Shown in pieces: positions 36,001 to 45,578 of a stretch of 64,000 nt of DNA. Numbering within the stretch: position 1 is the first letter of the stretch; each line of letters begins with the position of its first letter. The DNA lies in contig NC_087064.1 in the NCBI RefSeq assembly GCF_963678635.1, positions 69,368,123 through 69,432,122 of the forward strand. The letters run 5' to 3'. Origin of the DNA: Symsagittifera roscoffensis. Lineage: Eukaryota > Xenacoelomorpha > Acoela > Convolutidae. The translations under genes and the position numbers were made by a program. Under the pieces are notes generated by a model that saw only the letters and a list, made by a program, of their open reading frames with translations, did not search any database and was not told the DNA's origin.

Positions 36001-39000
36001 GACACTCTCGACTATCACAATCAGCTCGTCGCCGCCTTCCTCGCGGGCGCCGAGTTTCGAACCCAGGCCAAAAGGTTCAGAGGATATTTTCAATTGGAGT
36101 ACAAGCACGATTCCGGCAGCAAGGATACAAGAGCCGAAAACCTGCAAAAAAAAAATTAAGAGAGTCTTAAACTCGTCTGTCAAATTGAAAACAAAATCAT
36201 CAAAAAATAACTGAAAAAATTTCAATAAGAGTCAGGGGGCGGATCTAGGATTTTCTCGAGGGGGGGGGGGGGCGGATTTTCAAAAAAATTTCGAAAATTT
36301 TGACGACCTTTTTTTTAGGTCGTCGACCAAATTGATTTTTCGAGCTCTCCCAAAGCACGGTTTTGTCCCTATTTTGGTTAAAAATTTTTTGCGCCGCAGG
36401 CAAAATTTTGAAAAAACAGGTCAAAAAAGGCGTTTTTAGGCACTTTTTGGAAAATTTTGACCGAAAAATTGCGTTTTTTCCGCGCGCGCTCCCCCCTCAA
36501 AATTAGTATATATTGGCGCCGAAGGCGCCTTTAGAAAATTTTTAGGGTCGGTCGGCCAAAAATGGATTTCTTAAAAAGTATCAAAGGGGGGACCCTTTGG
36601 GTCGGCAGGGGGTCGAATCCCTGAGGGGGGGAAGCGTCCGCCCCCCCCCCCCCGCCCCCGCCCCTAAATCCGCCCCTGATAAGAGTTATTAATCAAGGGG
36701 CAAAAAGTTCGCTATTAACAGATGAAACGCTGATTTTTTGTGATCTTTTGCGGTTGACCTCCATACACCGATAAAGCTGGTCTTACAATCCCATAATTCT
36801 GTCCATGAAAAACGCTAGTCATACAATTCTCATATATACGAATTGTATGGCTTGCTTTTTTTGGAATTAACGCTTTTTTCCCGCAAAAATTAAAAGTTTA
36901 GATATTAGTTACAATCGTAATTAATATCTTGTTATTCATTAAGTAGAAATTTAATAAGGTCTTTTAAAGATGTTTAAAATATCCCACCTTGTTAAGTATA
37001 TCAATACAAAAACGTAAGATTATGCTTCTTCGAAAATAAATGGCAATGTTTAGCCCACCGCTCGATTCTTCTAAGGTGGGATGCTTAAAATTATTCCCAT
37101 CGATATCATTAACCGCTTTTTGAAAATGATTTCACAGTCATCTTTTTGGTTATACTGACCAGTATTAGGATGGTGAAGAGAGCGAGAATGGTGCCCAGAC
37201 AGAAGTTGATCTTCCGGCCCATTCTGGGAGAGCAGTCACACAACCCCCCACATCCACAATAGAAGCGACACCGGCAGCTACAGCAGCACCTGTGAACATT
37301 TAATAGCAAGGATAGCCGGTTAATGTGCGAGTAGAACAGAATGTTCCGACAATAATCTTAAAAAATACAAAAAACCTTTTTTTTCTTTCTTCTAGAACTC
37401 GGCAGTCATAATCAAAAAGGCAAATTGGAAAAGAGTTTTTTTTTGTGGAAAATGAAGAGAAAAAACTTAAAAAAATGTAAACAATTATGAAAAAAAAAAA
37501 CATTTTCAAAATGTTTTTCAATGCTTGCAGAAATTTTTTGAATTTGAAAATAAAATTTTTTGAAAGTTTTTGATTCATAAAATGGCGCAAAAAAACTCAA
37601 AACACAAACTTGACTCGAAAAAACTAAGTTTTCACGGCTTAAATTAAGAAAAAAAGCTATTTTAAGCCTATTTGCTCATGTTATTCGCACGAAGCTAGAC
37701 AAAAATCAAAAACTCCAAACGGCTTTTCTCGACACTGAGAAAACTCTTTCAAAAAAAGATTTAAAGCCACTCGAATCACCACTGAAACGGCTTGAACATG
37801 ATGTATCACTCCAAAATTTCCGAAGATTATTTGTGGTACCTGATTTTGCATGGAAGACAAAAAAAAATTAAAACACGCCACAACTCAAAGTTCCTCTCAA
37901 TTTTCAATGGTCGGAACAATAAGTACTTTAAATTGAAACAAACAAAGATCAGATTGGAAAATATAAGACCAAGGATCGCTAAAAAAGTTAATCCACTAAT
38001 TTTAAGTAATTTTTTCGCATTCGCATTTTTTATGTGAGAGTCTAAAATTCCAATTGATCTTGCAGAGGACAATTAAAAAATCAATGAAAGTTTAAGAAAT
38101 GTTTTTATCAAAGACTTCAATTTTCTCAAATTGAATAGCAAATTTCTCACAAAAAATATTTGCGCTGAGCCACTGAAAGCTTGACCCAGAACCAAAAAAA
38201 GACGGAGACTTTGTCAAAATTGATACAAAAACTTTTCAGCCAGTCAATTAACGTAATAAACGAAAGTTTTTCAAGCGTTCCTCGACCAGAAATCATTGAA
38301 TAAAAACAAAAGTATAATAAGGATCTTCAAATAGTCGGACTCTAACCGTGTGATCAAAAAAATGTCAACGGAACCTACTGTTTTTTTTATTGTCAAAAAC
38401 GTTGATGGTTGGAAAAATAATAATCTATTTTGTTTTCAAAACTTTTAATTTCAATATTTCAGTACAACTAACCAACCGTTATAATGAAACTCAATTTCTT
38501 ATAAAAAAATTATGTGCAACATTTTATGAATCGATACATAAGTTTTTCTAAGATTCTTATGAAAATTCTTAGACAAAAATTTCTGATAGAAAACTAAAAG
38601 CTTGATTTTGTCGTTTTAATATTTTAGAGTCTCTAGACAAAATACTAATGCAGAAATTGTGCGAGCACCTGAAAATTTAAAATTTTTTGCGTTTAGTCAT
38701 CAGTTTTTAAAATTTAACTGTGAATTTTTTCAACGCTAATAAATCTCTTTATAATAGAATAATATGGAAAAAGACAAAAATTGTAAACCAAGATGTTTAC
38801 TCGAAATGCATATTTCGTACGTTCTCAGTTTCAAACTGCAGCTTGGAATGCAAAAATCTACCAAAAATTTAAAAAAAAATCTGGCAAAATTTTGTTTCCG
38901 ATCTGCAGTTCACGAAAAATGAAAATCTTGAAAAGCTTTCAAAAGATTTTTTTGTTTATTTGATTTTGATTTAAAACTTTTAATTGAAGTCATGATATTG

Positions 39001-41015
39001 AAAAAAGAATCCATAATGGAGTTTTTTTATAGTCCCCAGCAATTTATAGTCCCCTTAATAGCAAATCACAAGGAAGTTAAGGTTTTTAGTCTATTTTTAA
39101 TGCTTGGTCAAATTTTGAATGCCGTAGCTCAAGTACTAAAAAAGATAGTGACTCTGATTGGCATAATTGCCTCCTAACATCCTGTACAAAAAGTACTCGT
39201 GAGTTTCTGTGATGATATAAAGTAAGATTTTCAAGAAATAATTTTAGGAACAACGGATAAACAACCAAAAATTGAACAAGGATAGCCGGTTACTGTGCAG
39301 ATAGCACAGAATATTCCGACTACAAAAATTATATATTTTGTCAAACTAGTGTCGTTTTTTCTGTGTGGTGTGATAAAAAAGATGAAGGAAAAAAACTAGA
39401 AAAACGAAAGAAAAATCGTAAAAAAATTTAAAAACTCCAAAACATTTTTTATTTTTTGCAGATTTTTTTTTGAGTTTTTTCAAATTTTTTATACCCAAAA
39501 TGGCGCTAAAAATTCCAAAAGTTATTTTTGCTTGAATAAAAGAAAGCTTTCACGGCTATGGCAAGCCTGCACACTGACCTTATTAGCTTGAAATTGAATC
39601 AAAAATCAAAGTTTTCAAACCGGTTTTTCTCCGAATTTTTTAAGGTCTTTCGAATCACGACTGAAACGGCTTTAATATGAAATATCACTCGATGCTTTCC
39701 GATGCTTGTTTGTGCTACCTGAGTTTGCGAGGAAAACAAAAATAATGGTCAGAACAAATGGTCGGAACAACAAAGATAAATAAACCCCGAGTCATAAGCA
39801 AACCTGAGGGTTGAGCAAGGGAGCAGACGTAGTTGAGAAGATGGATGGTCAGGGTGGTGGGGGTGGGCCGGTGAATGGGGTGAACGGGGCGAAGACTGTT
39901 GGTGGTGGTGGTGGTGGTGGTGTCTGTTTGATGACTCACTCAATAAGTTCTGCTCGTCTTCCTCAAATGGCTTTTTGGTGTCCCTATCGAATGGGGAGTA
40001 TCTAAGCAGGGATAAAAAGTCCATTCATTCTCCGTAATTTTCACCGAGTCTCAGAAACACAATTTTTTTCTTCCAAATCGTGTATTTTTTTCCGGTTGCA
40101 ATTTTTGTCAATTGTGATCATTATTGGGTTTGAAAAACTCCTGCAGACGCAACTGATCACGTGAAATGAAAATAAGCTTATCTTGTTCTGGCGATGCAAA
40201 CATTATGCCTTTTTCAAGATAGATTTTTAATTTCTCTGCTAAATTAAGAGAAGATCAAAATAAGTTGGCTTATTTCTGCGAAAAAAGGCCATGCTAAATG
40301 AAGACTTGAAGTTTTTTTTTTTTTTAAAAAATGGACGGAGCTGTTTAAATCAAAGCAAGCAAGCTCATATTTTATAGCCATTTTTTCATACATAACTTTT
40401 TAAACCAAAATGAGATTTTCAAAGAAAAAAATTTAAAAAATTAATAACAGTATGGACACCAACACTTATATCCATTATTTATCTAAAACCGTTTATTTTT
40501 AGTGGCGTCAAACAATGTACTATCATGTACAAGGATGATTACAGCGGTGGTTACTTTTTGTAGTTCGAGTTATGCCTCTGCTCAGATGACGAATATGGCT
40601 GATGCGTGAACAATTTGGCATTCGGGGAAGCCGAATTGAAATCGGAAGACAGAGAATCACTCCGTCCGTTAGCTCCATTCCCGACTATTGTCTCGGCTCT
40701 GCTGTGCCGACTGTTTAAATCCAGGTTCAAGGTCAAAGGTGTCAACGAACTTCGGGCTACCGAACGACTCCTGCCGACTCCCTCGGACGATGACCTCCCG
40801 AAAGGCGACGAGCCCGCGGATAAAGCTGATATGGGTTTGAGTGCTTTACTCGAGTGGTGATTCGCGAGGAGTTTCCGAGAGTCAGATCCGACTGATCCGA
40901 AGTGTTGCGAGGAGGATGAGTCGGTTCCGTTGCTGCTCATTGAACTGGAAGTCGTAAAACCCGAGAACATCGGGTTCGGAGTCAGTGTGAAAGACGACGA
41001 ACACGAGGACTGCAT
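32908..41015 (-). CDS. Tetraspanin with long N-terminal cytosolic extension (8 exons)
   Basis: Membrane scaffold protein of the tetraspanin family, predicted 539 aa. Eight exons join with correct GT-AG sites and matching phases (2, 2, then 0 throughout). Order: Ser-rich N-terminus (1-154), His7 and Pro/His segment (155-219), Cys-cluster CCCSCRCRFYC (221-), TM1 (about 248-280), small loop, TM2 with VGFSGCTGSFGRVKRD, TM3 (FMFLVFLVLMSTLATSISAI), and a large extracellular loop. The loop has CCG, YVCC, EEC and KGC, i.e. six cysteines, as in the family. TM4 (LIPLSIVVSSLVIACLLCIL) and a short tail ending NFLDT follow. Usual tetraspanins have 10-20 residues before TM1; here there are about 240. Cys residues next to TM1 could be palmitoylated, as in other members. 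From exon 3 to 8 the model is very secure; exon 1 is less so. Confidence 0.9.
33575..33695. mobile_element. Truncated relative of the 200-bp MITE (tetraspanin intron 7)
   Basis: GGCTCTTTTTTTGATGTAGC and GGCCTAATTAGTCGGAT with TTCGGACAATGTAAG match the interior of the element at 32287. No second terminal repeat seen. Confidence 0.55.
33828..34058 (-). CDS. Tetraspanin exon 7 (CCG and Cys pairs)
   Basis: 231 nt beginning LDCCGSESADDWGKSANW, with YVCCRWEG and WEECYQLD. Donor ATCAAG/GTATAC. Holds five of the six loop cysteines. Confidence 0.95.
34075..34332. repeat. 136-bp tandem duplication in tetraspanin intron 6
   Basis: TCTTAATCCCACGCCGAAGT recurs 136 bases on as TCTTAATCCCGCACCGAAGT, and the match continues to GACCACGTAATGGATTTAAT. 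A few substitutions separate the copies. Confidence 0.85.
34821..34925 (-). CDS. Tetraspanin exon 6 (start of large loop)
   Basis: 105 nt, LKSRLRQELKGSMESY to FWNLIQLK. Acceptor TTTGTTTCAG, donor CTGAAG/GTTATT. Confidence 0.95.
35411..35485 (-). CDS. Tetraspanin exon 5 (TM3)
   Basis: 75 nt. Acceptor TTGTGTTTCAG, donor GACTCA/GTTAGT. Encodes most of TM3. Confidence 0.95.
35881..36141 (-). CDS. Tetraspanin exon 4 (TM1 end, TM2)
   Basis: Acceptor TTTTGCAG, donor GTCACA/GTTAGT; 87 codons. Contains VFGSCILAAGIVLVLQL, the small loop, and TM2 with the family's G-C cytosolic hinge (SGCTGSFGRVKRD). Confidence 0.95.
36233..36678 (-). mobile_element. hAT-like MITE, 446 bp, in tetraspanin intron 3
   Basis: Same family as 10483 in opposite orientation, with ends CAGGGGGCGGATCTAGG and (inverted) CAGGGGCGGATTTAGGG. 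Perfect 8-bp duplication ATAAGAGT at 36225-36232 and 36679-36686. Longer than the array copies by a G/C-rich segment near the right end. Confidence 0.92.
37160..37289 (-). CDS. Tetraspanin exon 3 (Cys cluster, start of TM1)
   Basis: Acceptor TTCACAG, donor ATACTG/GTCAGT. Eleven Cys codons fall within about 28 residues, then PRMGRKINFC and the first half of TM1. Confidence 0.9.
37305..37870 (+). repeat. Dispersed family D, member 1 (tetraspanin intron 2)
   Basis: Starts AGCAAGGATAGCCGGTTAAT, has ATGTTCCGACAATAATCT, an AAATGGCGC block, then ACTGAAACGGCTTGAACATG, and ends TTGTGGTACCTGATTTTGCA followed by an A-rich stretch. Confidence 0.7.
39276..39740 (+). repeat. Dispersed family D, member 2 (tetraspanin intron 2)
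   Basis: ACAAGGATAGCCGGTTACTG, CACAGAATATTCCGAC, GTGTCGTTTTTTCTGTGTGG, ACTGAAACGGCTTTAATATG, TTTGTGCTACCTGAGTTTGC, in the same order as member 1. Confidence 0.7.
39804..40001 (-). CDS. Tetraspanin exon 2 (His/Pro-rich)
   Basis: Acceptor CCCTGCTTAG, donor CTCAG/GTTTGC. Encodes YSPFDRDTKKPFEEDEQNLL, seven His from a (CAC)n run, then Ser/Pro/His. It is the only frame open from end to end, and it joins exon 3 by an AG/G codon (Arg). Confidence 0.8.
40555..41015 (-). CDS. Tetraspanin exon 1 (Ser-rich N-terminus)
   Basis: Starts at ATG (MQSSCSSSFTLTPNPMFSGF), encodes 153 codons and leaves in phase 2 at AAAAA/GTAACC, matching exon 2's phase. Markedly GC-richer than its flanks. The donor is weak, and an unspliced reading stops two codons later. 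TGCAG just after the ATG could instead be an acceptor, in which case the true start lies further upstream. Confidence 0.6.
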
Positions 41016-44000
41016 TGTATTATAGAACGAAGTAATATATTGTAAAATTTGTAATAAATTATAAGGTTTTATGCTAAGAAAGCTTAGTTTTTCTGCTTTT
41101 TTTGAAGTTTTTACAACTAAAATGTCGTAAAATGAAAATAAAAGAATTTCCTCCTGCTAACATGCAACACAAGTAATGTTAATTTGTACGCGGTGGAAAT
41201 TAGTCACATACTATTCTGAAAAGCAAAAAAAATGTTTGAATGAAACGTAATAAGTGGAAAAAACTCGAGTTTTAAAAGCACTTTCTTCAAGGGCTGTTGG
41301 GGAAATAGAAAAAAAACAAGGTGAAAATGAAGGAAAACATATTCATAGATGAAATTTGAACTCTTTGAAACTGCACAGGGATAAAAATATAAAATACGTC
41401 GCTTTTCCTTACATGTAAAAAGGTAGAAAAACCCTAGAACAGCACAACGTCTGAAAACTATTTGTTCATTATTCAATTTCATTGATGATTTATTCGCTTG
41501 TATTGATAAAGTTGAAGTAATTACCGCATTAATTAAACAAATGCGTCGCAATCGCCGATGTTAATCATTCGGTCAGATGTTTGCACTTTGTCGTTGTTAT
41601 CAATACGAGGAGAGGGATTAACCCCCTCACAGATAAAGAATCACTTATCTCGAAATATTGGCGAAATGTTTGAAACATTACAATAATACGAAACCAATAA
41701 ACAAAAATCGTCTTGAGCAAAACAACTCTCGAAGATGTCAAAAATGTTGCGATCCGCAGTTGTAACCAAATTGATTTTGTTATCACAACAAATAGTTTGT
41801 AGTTATACTATATTTATACTAAAAAATGAGATCTTTTGTTTGAAAAACTGTTGGAATTTTATTTGATCTTTTGTTCCAATCAAAAAAATGTTTATTTTTG
41901 CTTTAAAATTTAAAAACAAAAATTTCTCACCTTTGAAAAATGCACGCTTCGAAATTTTTCAAAACTGTTGCCAAAAATAGTTAGAAAACTGAAAACCGGC
42001 TTATATTAAAAAGCGCAAAACGTGCATTTGGCTGCCTTTAATTAAAACAAATATGCCAAGTCTGCAAAACGTTTACACTTGCCATAGCAAAGTCCCGAAA
42101 TGTTTTGGTAGAAATAATCAGAGTGAGCGTGGCGTGACTGCTTTTGAAAGCAGGACATTTACGACTGTTTGCCCATTTTGTAACGGATTAGGGCCCTACT
42201 TGGTTATTTACGATGTCATGTACAAATAGATAATAAAAGCTCCTCTTCTGTTCGAAACGAACAAATTAGCGACCCAAAGACGATTCAAAATCTAGGTCAG
42301 ATTTATTCACACCAAAGAGAAATTTATGATTTCCGCTGAGATATTTGAGCCGAATCAAGTAAAATGTGGTCAAATTTTAAAGTAATTGATGTACTTTTTT
42401 GATAATTATGGAATTAAAATTCTATATCCAAGGAAAATATTTCAAAATATGGAAGAATCGGCTGAGATAATTGTTGCATTTTGGATTCTTTTGTAACTTT
42501 CTAATAACCGCAAAATGCGATCGCGTGACTCAAATCAGTCAAAGGATAAATGCAAGTCAAAAATGACAAATATGGAAAAAATTAGATTCGAGCAACTTTT
42601 TTAAGATTTACTTCATTTTTTCTTTTGTGGTGTAAAAATTATTATTATCTTTCCATCCAAAAAGTTATAAGATCGTGTTAACTATCCCCTCCCCCCCTCT
42701 GGTACCTTTTAACAAATTTGCTCCGACCCCCCCCCCCGCTCCCCCTATTAAGAAAGAATTGAACAGTTATGCATCTACGAACTTTGTACCTTTTAACGAA
42801 TTTCCTCCCCTTTTGCAAAATTTGATAAATGGTTAGCAAGATCCAAGTTTTTTTTGTAAAAAACTGATTTTATTTGCAGGATCAATTTCTATAAAGTATT
42901 GTATATAAAAGAAATGTGTTTCTAAAGAGTGAAAAATTTAGAAAACAGTTTTTGTCAGATAGAAGAAAATAAAAAGCCCAAATCGATCTACGCAGTTTAA
43001 AAAAAATCAATTAAAAAAGAAGATTTAAAAACAAATTCATAGACTCAGTTAATCAAAAGAAAAACCTAGGGCGAAAAAACAGTCACATTTGTTATATTTT
43101 CACAAACAAATGCCGTAAATAAAGCGAATAAAATTGCCATTTGTTTCATCTGTGCGTCATAGCTTGGCTCAGAGTGGAAAATTGATGAATTATTGAAAGA
43201 AAAAATAAAACGCGTGGAAAACTGGAAACTTATTTATTTTCATTCTTAAGCAGAAATTTGAAACTGCCTTCAGGAAAAACTGAAATGGTAGACAGGAAAT
43301 AAAGATGCGAATCAGTTAAAAAGCATATGTTATCAAGTGGTTGAAATAAAACAAGTTATAAAAATGGCTGATAGCCAGTGAAACTGTTTTTAATTTGAAA
43401 CTATTGTGGAATGGAAATTTTCTTTGTAGTTGATTGTTTCCGACTACTGAATATCGAGAGGAAATTTATCTTTTGGTGTGTTAATTTTTTTATTTTCCAC
43501 ATCAATTTTTACCACTAATTATAATCAGAATAAGTCAAGTGAAATATCATATTAAAACGCTTTCAGTCGTGCATGATTCGAATATCTAAAAACTCAAAGT
43601 GCTAGCAGATGAAGCGTGATCGCACAGGCTTACAAAAAATATAAATTTTTATTCAAACCCTGAAAACTTATTTTCAATCCAGTAAACTAAGTTTCAGAAA
43701 TTTTTCGAGTTTTATTTAGAAAAACATTTGTTGTGCAAAAAAAATTGCAAAAAATTGGAACGTTAAAAAAAATTCTTAGAGTTTATTTTATTTTTATTTG
43801 TTTTTCTATTCATTTTTCGCATATGAAATTTAAAAAAATTATTGTCGCTTATTCCTAATTTACTATCACTATCGAATAAGTGCTCAGATCCTCTCATCGC
43901 ATCAATGACAAAGAACAAAATGCAGAAAAAAAATGTGCTCGAACCTTTCGTGCTACTTACACAGCAACCAGCTATTCTTTTTCAGTTACGAAAACTGTTT

Positions 44001-44698
44001 TTGAAAATTTTTATAGTTCAAACGTTCAGATGTAAGCTAGAACAAAAACACTCCAATGCCTTGAACTCAGTTTAAGTTTAAAAGCTAATGAAGTTTAAAA
44101 GTAACTATCAACAAGACTGCTCGTTTCAGGGCGAAGCCCTGATTATTTCGACTGCATTTCAAGGTCTATGGAGCAGTAGTAACATGAAAAAATTAAATAT
44201 AAAGAATGAAATAAAAAAAAATGAGTTTTTTTTGTAAAAATCATCCCACCACGTGCCATCTGAAGTAAAAAGTGATAGATTTCGCTCCTAGTAACAAATC
44301 ATATATGGCAATAATGCTTGCTGCAACCAATTTGGAAAGATTTCTAAGATGGACTAAATCTCTGCTTACGCGTTAATAGCGCGAAAAATATCGCGCGTGA
44401 ATTGTCCCAAATTGGCCAAAATGACAATCTTTAAACCCGCATAACTTAAGGAAAAATAATCACAGGTGAAATATGTTTTCAAATTTAAGCTCAAGACAAC
44501 GATGATTTTTGAATGATTTTTAAAAATTCTGTCAAAAGGTCGAAATTTGCCTGAAAAAAAACCATCCCGAGCACAAATATTCTGTTACTTTCGTTACGAA
44601 TTCGGAACAATAAGTGCAATAACCAAAAGGTTTCGGTGGTATTAATTTCGTTTGATTGGGGGAACACTTAGGGTTACTTTTTGCCTGTTTTTTTGTTT
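41016..44698. other. Non-coding, AT-rich
   Basis: I see no gene. It contains C-runs near 42690-42745 next to GTTAACTATCCCCTCCCC, a motif also near 23470, so probably a repeat fragment. The rest is unassigned. A TATA-less upstream region of the tetraspanin gene would lie just right of 41015. Confidence 0.4.
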
Positions 44699-44893
44699 TT
44701 AAATTTTACCTGTGTTTTCAAAATTTTGCCCCTCGACCAAATTCTAGATTCGCCCCTTGTACAAAATGATGCAAGAGATTGAAATAATTTTCCAAAATGT
44801 GCTTAAAAACGCCTGTTTTTTTTTTAAATTTTACCTGTGTTTTCAAAATTTTGCCCACTCGACGAAATCCTAGATCCGCCCCTTGCACAAAGT
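44699..44893 (-). mobile_element. Two truncated hAT-like MITE ends in tandem
   Basis: TTTTACCTGTGTTTTCAAAA through ATTCGCCCCTTG at 44699-44761 recurs 127 bases on, ending GATCCGCCCCTTG. Both are the CAGGGGCGG terminus of the family with its flank; the second is part of the left arm of the palindrome. Confidence 0.7.
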
Positions 44894-45502
44894 GATGAAA
44901 ACACACTAAATATTTTATCCGTTTATCTAAAGTAAATAAAGCGCTTCTTGTAATGATTTATGATTCGAAAAAATTCTAAGTGTGTTTCTCACTTCATTAA
45001 TTATAACAGTTTGAAAAACGCAGTCAATAAGTTCTAGAAATTCAAAAATTATATTATGGTATGCCATTTAAAAAAATGGTAGTTGTGTTTTCAGCTCAAA
45101 CTAATGGCTGAATAAAAAAACGATAACTTCTGAGAAAACTGGTGCAAATTTTTAAAATTATCGTTTTTCTATTCAGCCATTAGTTTGAGCTGAAAACACA
45201 GCTACTATTGTTTTAAATGGCATACCATAATATAGTTTTTGATTTTCTGAAGCTTATTGACTGCGTGTTGCAAACTGTTATAAATGAAGAAGTGCGAAAA
45301 ACACTTAAAATTTTTTAGAATCATAAATCATTACCAGAAGCGCTTTATTTACTTTAGATAAACGGATAAAATATTTAGAGTGTTTTCATCACTTTGTGCA
45401 AGGGGCGGATCCAGGATTTCGTCGAGTGGGCAAAATTTTGAAAACACAGGTAAAATTAAAAAAAAAAACAGGCGTTTTTAAGCACATTTTGGAAAATTAT
45501 TT
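44782..45502. repeat. 721-bp near-palindrome
   Basis: Two arms of about 345 bp (44782-45126 and 45158-45502) are inverted copies with few mismatches, separated by 31 bases. Each arm contains a MITE end (GGGGCGGATC) and a shared segment with AGCTCAAACTAATGGCTGAA. Confidence 0.9.
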
Positions 45503-45578
45503 ACCAAAAAAAAAGACTTTTTTTGACGCGCTCTCCCCTCAAAATTGGTATATATTGGCGCCACTAAATCCGCCCCTG
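45399..45578 (-). mobile_element. Short hAT-like MITE (internal deletion)
   Basis: Begins AAGGGGCGGATCCAGG, ends TAAATCCGCCCCTG, about 180 bp, keeping the GCGCTCTCCCCTCAAAATTG block. The flanks CTTTGTGC and CTTTGTAC look like a slightly decayed 8-bp duplication. Confidence 0.75.
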
